Shown here piece after piece: positions 60,760 through 64,000 of a stretch of DNA of 64,000 nucleotides. The DNA comes from Azolla caroliniana (Eukaryota; Polypodiophyta), in assembly GCA_043228905.1 (NCBI GenBank), contig JBHGNT010000014.1, forward strand, positions 14,446,001 to 14,510,000, given 5' to 3'. The number at the start of each line of letters is the position of its first letter. Within the stretch, counting starts at the first letter, position 1. The notes below the pieces were generated by a model. It had not been told where the DNA came from and searched no databases. It was given only the letters and a program-made list of their open reading frames with translations. Position numbers and translations under genes: made by a program.

Positions 60760-61513
60760 TGACGGGAATCAAGGCTCCTTATACGCAACGCTCGGCCACA
60801 ACCGAGCTTAGAATCATACACAGAGAACGGGAAATAAAGAACGACACAATGGAAGAGAAGAGTACGCAGAATGTTTAACGTGGAAAACTATCACTAGGTT
60901 AGTATGTACAGTAGTGAGTTCACGGAGGCAACGACCTCATGCTCACGATCTTCGCCACATGCGGCGGTTACAATAGAGGCAACGACCTCTTTCTCTTTCT
61001 CTCTCTCTCTCTCTGTACACAGTTACGCATTGTCTCTCTCCCTTGCACCAACAAGAATGACAACAACAACAGTATCTAAAAGTTTGCCCTAAGTCATATT
61101 TATACTAATATGACTTTTTGGCTATTTACAAATATAGCCACGATGGGCTCTTCAGAAACATATTTACGAATATGTCTCTTCATCCGAAGAGCATTCCTCA
61201 CCGGGTCTGCGCCATCCGGCTCTCCGTAGTCAAGTACTCCTCATCCAGTCCTCACCGGGTCTGCACCATCCGACTCTCTGTAGTCGGGTACTCCTCATCC
61301 GGTCTTCACCGGGTCTGCATCATCCGGCTCTTTGTAGCCGGGTACTCCTCATCCGGTCCTCACCGGGTCTGCATCATCCGGCTCTCCGTAGCCGGGTACT
61401 CCTCATCCGGCTCTCCGTAGCCGGGTACTCCTCATACGGTTTCGGCCTCGACCGAGTTTGTTCATCAGCACTGTTCTTTTCTCTTCCCATCCGGAGGGAC
61501 CTGTCTCCCAACA
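60760..61513 (-). mobile_element. 5' LTR of the minus-strand Copia element (754 bp)
   Basis: Partner of 51090-51905: same termini (TGACGGGAATCAAGG to TCTCCCAACA), with about 42 bp lost near 60883 between AAAC direct repeats, four to five 54-bp units, and few substitutions. Confidence 0.95.
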
Positions 61514-62100
61514 CTCCGAACCATGTTTGTATATTTGGCAATTGGCTGATGAGTCTCAGATCTATTTGATCCTATACGTCGACGACATGCTCATTGCAAG
61601 GAGCAATCAAGTAGATATCGGAAAACTAAAGTAGAGCTTTCACGACAAATTCGCGATTAAGGAACTCGGACAAGCCTGACACATACTGGGCATGCATATA
61701 GAGAGAAATCGAATATTGAAGACCCTCTGGCTCTCCCAGTCTGACTATGACCGAAAGGTGCTAAAATGCTTCAACATGGAAAACCCGAAGCCAATAGTGA
61801 CTCCGCTACCGATGTCGATAAGACTATTGGACAGAGACTGTCCTTCGACCAATAAGGAGAGAGAGCTCAATGGAAAGATACCCTACACATAAGGAAGTAC
61901 CATGTACGCAATGGTGGCGACCCGACCCGACCTTGCCTATGCTGTAGGGGTTGTCAGCCGGTACAAATGGTACAGATGGAAGCATTGGGAGGCCGTCAAA
62001 CACTTCTTCAAGTATCTAAGAGGAACCAAAGATGTACAACTCACTTTCGGATCAGCAAATCCAACAGAAGTCGAAGGCTATACCGACTCCGACATGAGAT
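61514..62100 (+). pseudogene. Older Copia element, RT second half
   Basis: After the second CTCCG, the plus strand reads EPCLYIWQLADESQIYLILY, YVDDMLIARSNQ, HILGMHIERNRILKTLWLSQ, PLPMSIRLLDRDCP, RPDLAYAVGVVSRYK and VEGYTDSDM. Stops at about 61633, 61678 and 61892. It continues exactly where 51089 left off. Homology ends near 62099, before the RNase H centre. Confidence 0.9.
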
Positions 62101-62104
62101 TTAT

Positions 62105-63110
62105 AATCGCTCAATGTAAATATGATGACTATACCTCCTAAATTTCTAAGAAGTATCTCCTAAGAACTCGAATCCACTCTTGGCTTAATTATATTAAAAT
62201 ATGATATTTTTTATCAGCTTCAAGAGAAATACCTTGATAGTAGTTTCTTCAAAAGATATTGAATGAGAGCTGAATCTAGTAAAGATGCCACTAAAATCAC
62301 CATACCATCTTAGTATGATTTTCTTATGAGAAATTTGGCATTTTTCTAATGCATGCATATATTTGGGTTCGATTGGATATTTTCAAATAATCATAACAAC
62401 TAATTGGGTGTAGGCAAAACATCTATCATCAAGTAAAGATTAATAGAGTCTAATGGAACACTTAGCTCTCTTATGATGTTGCCTTGTGATGTTTCTCACA
62501 CTTGACCCAAGGTATGAGGTCCTTACATATAATTAGCTCTCTTGTGGATGATGATATGTGAGATTTCGTCATTAAATGCTACAACGTGTTTAAGCTACCT
62601 ATAGTTTTAATCACTTATCTGCAATCATCTTGTAATTGAATTGTTTGTTTAAGCTCCAATAAAACTTTGATAAGGTTTATGTAGATTCAAAGTTTATGAA
62701 CACTCAATATTTTCACGATGATGAGCTTTCAACCTGTTGATTTAACCTTTTTCTAATTCCTACAAGGTTCCTTCTTCATAATTATACATCTAGTTGCTCA
62801 AAATGTTGATCGTTTCACCTCAGCGTGCACATATTTGTGCTATTCATACAACACTAGGGAGTGTAAGTAGAGCATAACGTCCTTCTCACATAAGGTTGTG
62901 AGGGCGAAGATGGAAAAGGAATTAAGAAGATCATCCTTTTCTTTTCTTGATCGTAGATGTCCATAATGTGATGATGTGAGGGAATTTCCTCGAATATGAG
63001 GGTAAGGCTCTTGGGAGTTTTATAAAGTGACACAATATGACCTAGAAGGAATTGGAACTAAAGGTGAAATTTCTTCTTCAATCTGATTGAGGAGATTTTT
63101 TTTCAAGTAA
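62105..63110. other. Intergenic DNA, nothing recognised
   Basis: AT-rich, no supported motif; possibly the decayed rest of a Copia element because an integrase relic follows. Confidence 0.4.
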
Positions 63111-63114
63111 ATTT

Positions 63115-63570
63115 TAGAATTGTGTTTTATCAAAAGCCATTGGCAACTCGGTATCCTCCTCAACAAAATGGAGTAATAGATAGAACATTAGAATCACACC
63201 ATTATCGAAAATGGTTCAATATATACACAAGGGACCATGATTGTACAATTTTTTCTTTGCGAAGATGTAATTAACAATGCAATCTATATACTTAAACCAA
63301 AGTTTCACAAAAGCTTAAGAGAGAACGACACCTTGGAAGCATATTCAATTACGAAACCTTTAACCACACATTCGCATATGCTATGCACAAATGCTTGACA
63401 AACATAGGACAAAGTTGGATGCGAAGAGGACAACATGCGTCTCGATCGATGGACACAACTTGCGATTTCAAGGCCCACAAAAGCTTTACAATGCGACGAC
63501 CAGTACGAAGTTGGTACTCATTCGACACGCGGGATTCGATGGAGCGCCATGCGAAATACGAATGAAGCAG
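63115..63570 (+). pseudogene. Copia integrase C-terminal relic
   Basis: In changing plus frames: LATRYPPQQNGVIDRTLESH (integrase TPQQNGV block), then NNAIYILKPKFHKSLRENDT and HRTKLDAKRTTCVSIDG, the usual succession VNTAVYIxNRxPT and KRxKLDxKxxxCxFxGY. Multiple frame changes. It may be an outlying part of the 50-62 kb Copia or another copy. Confidence 0.65.
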
Positions 63571-63579
63571 AACTGTGTA

Positions 63580-64000
63580 TAATGTGATAGTTCTCCATAT
63601 ATGTATAAGATGGGAGTAGAAATAGAATCAAAGCGGCAAACGGGGATTTATGAAGGTAGCTCTCATGTCATGCATTAAATGTGGTAAAGTTAGGGGCACA
63701 TACGAAGTCCCATTCGTATCCTATTGTCAATCGGTTCTCATGATAATGACAAATTACAATATAGATAGATATGAGCTCCCATTTGTATCATATAACCTTA
63801 TAGTGTCTCTCTCCAGGGTGTACTTTTGTGTCAAATATGTACATACATAGTCTTTCTCTTCTTTATGTGTTTTCTGCGGCGCACCGAGAAAATCTTGCAG
63901 TTCCACGTGTAATCATAATAAGCAAAAGACAGAAAAGAAAAAAAAACAAAAAAGACAAAAGTGCTGCTTCCTTCTTCTTCTTTTTTGGGGGTGTTCTTTC
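63580..64000. other. Intergenic DNA, nothing recognised
   Basis: Short chance ORFs and a TTCTTCTTC run at the end of the window. Confidence 0.4.

Overview
The window is nuclear DNA from a plant, most likely a flowering plant with a large, repeat-rich genome. The reasons are Ty1/Copia and Ty3/Gypsy LTR retrotransposons nested inside each other, plant-type LINE and SINE remnants, introns with GT-AG borders, a PPR fragment, a FANTASTIC FOUR (FAF) domain gene and a SnRK1-activating (GRIK/SnAK-type) kinase gene. The species cannot be named from the sequence. Only two loci look like intact host genes: the kinase (minus strand, 11 coding exons, 44474 down to 38717) and a FAF-domain gene (minus strand, single exon, 28445-27294). 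A short FAF-like ORF with a promoter-like leader lies at 6113-6799.

Layout. 1-3.3 kb: three broken Copia pieces (RT/RNase H, gag plus LTR, LTR relic). 3.3-12.7 kb: AT-rich intergenic DNA with the short FAF-like ORF, a PPR fragment, and at 10.8-11.8 kb an inverted, truncated duplicate of the FAF gene's 3' half. 12.8-18.75 kb: a head-to-tail chain of LINE and SINE units joined by (GA)n tracts and interrupted by a 600-bp hAT-like non-autonomous element and a 2.2-kb element with 121-bp inverted repeats. 18.75-27 kb: gene-poor DNA with simple and tandem repeats. 27.3-29.1 kb: the FAF gene and a G-box-rich upstream repeat. 29-36.3 kb: decayed retroelements and small tandem duplications. 36.4-38.6 kb: 3' half of a Copia element with a fourfold 107-bp repeat inside its RT and a LINE tail inside its LTR. 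38.7-45.2 kb: the kinase gene. 45.3-50.2 kb: a long (TTC)n tract, repeats, a Copia LTR, a copy of the kinase last exon plus adjacent LTR, and a gypsy gag fragment. 50.3-62.1 kb: a three-layer nest. A plus-strand Copia (oldest) is split by a minus-strand Copia with both LTRs and a CTCCG target duplication (51090-61513), which is itself split by a plus-strand gypsy element with a CCGG duplication (53095-57866). 62.1-64 kb: intergenic DNA with one Copia integrase relic.

How the parts relate. The three nested retroelements carry stops or frameshifts and are probably inactive. The kinase gene keeps every splice site and reading frame through the catalytic core, but its C-terminus is atypical and sits beside a Copia LTR; that exon-plus-LTR block was later copied to 48.5-49.4 kb. 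The FAF gene was likewise partly copied, in inverted orientation, to 10.8 kb. The most unusual structure is the 12.8-18.75 kb chain: LINE copies truncated at different points all begin against a GA tract and end in one, and SINE units do the same, as expected if these elements insert into (GA)n microsatellites and supply new GA targets with their own tails. No sequence search was run; all family names come from reading motifs.
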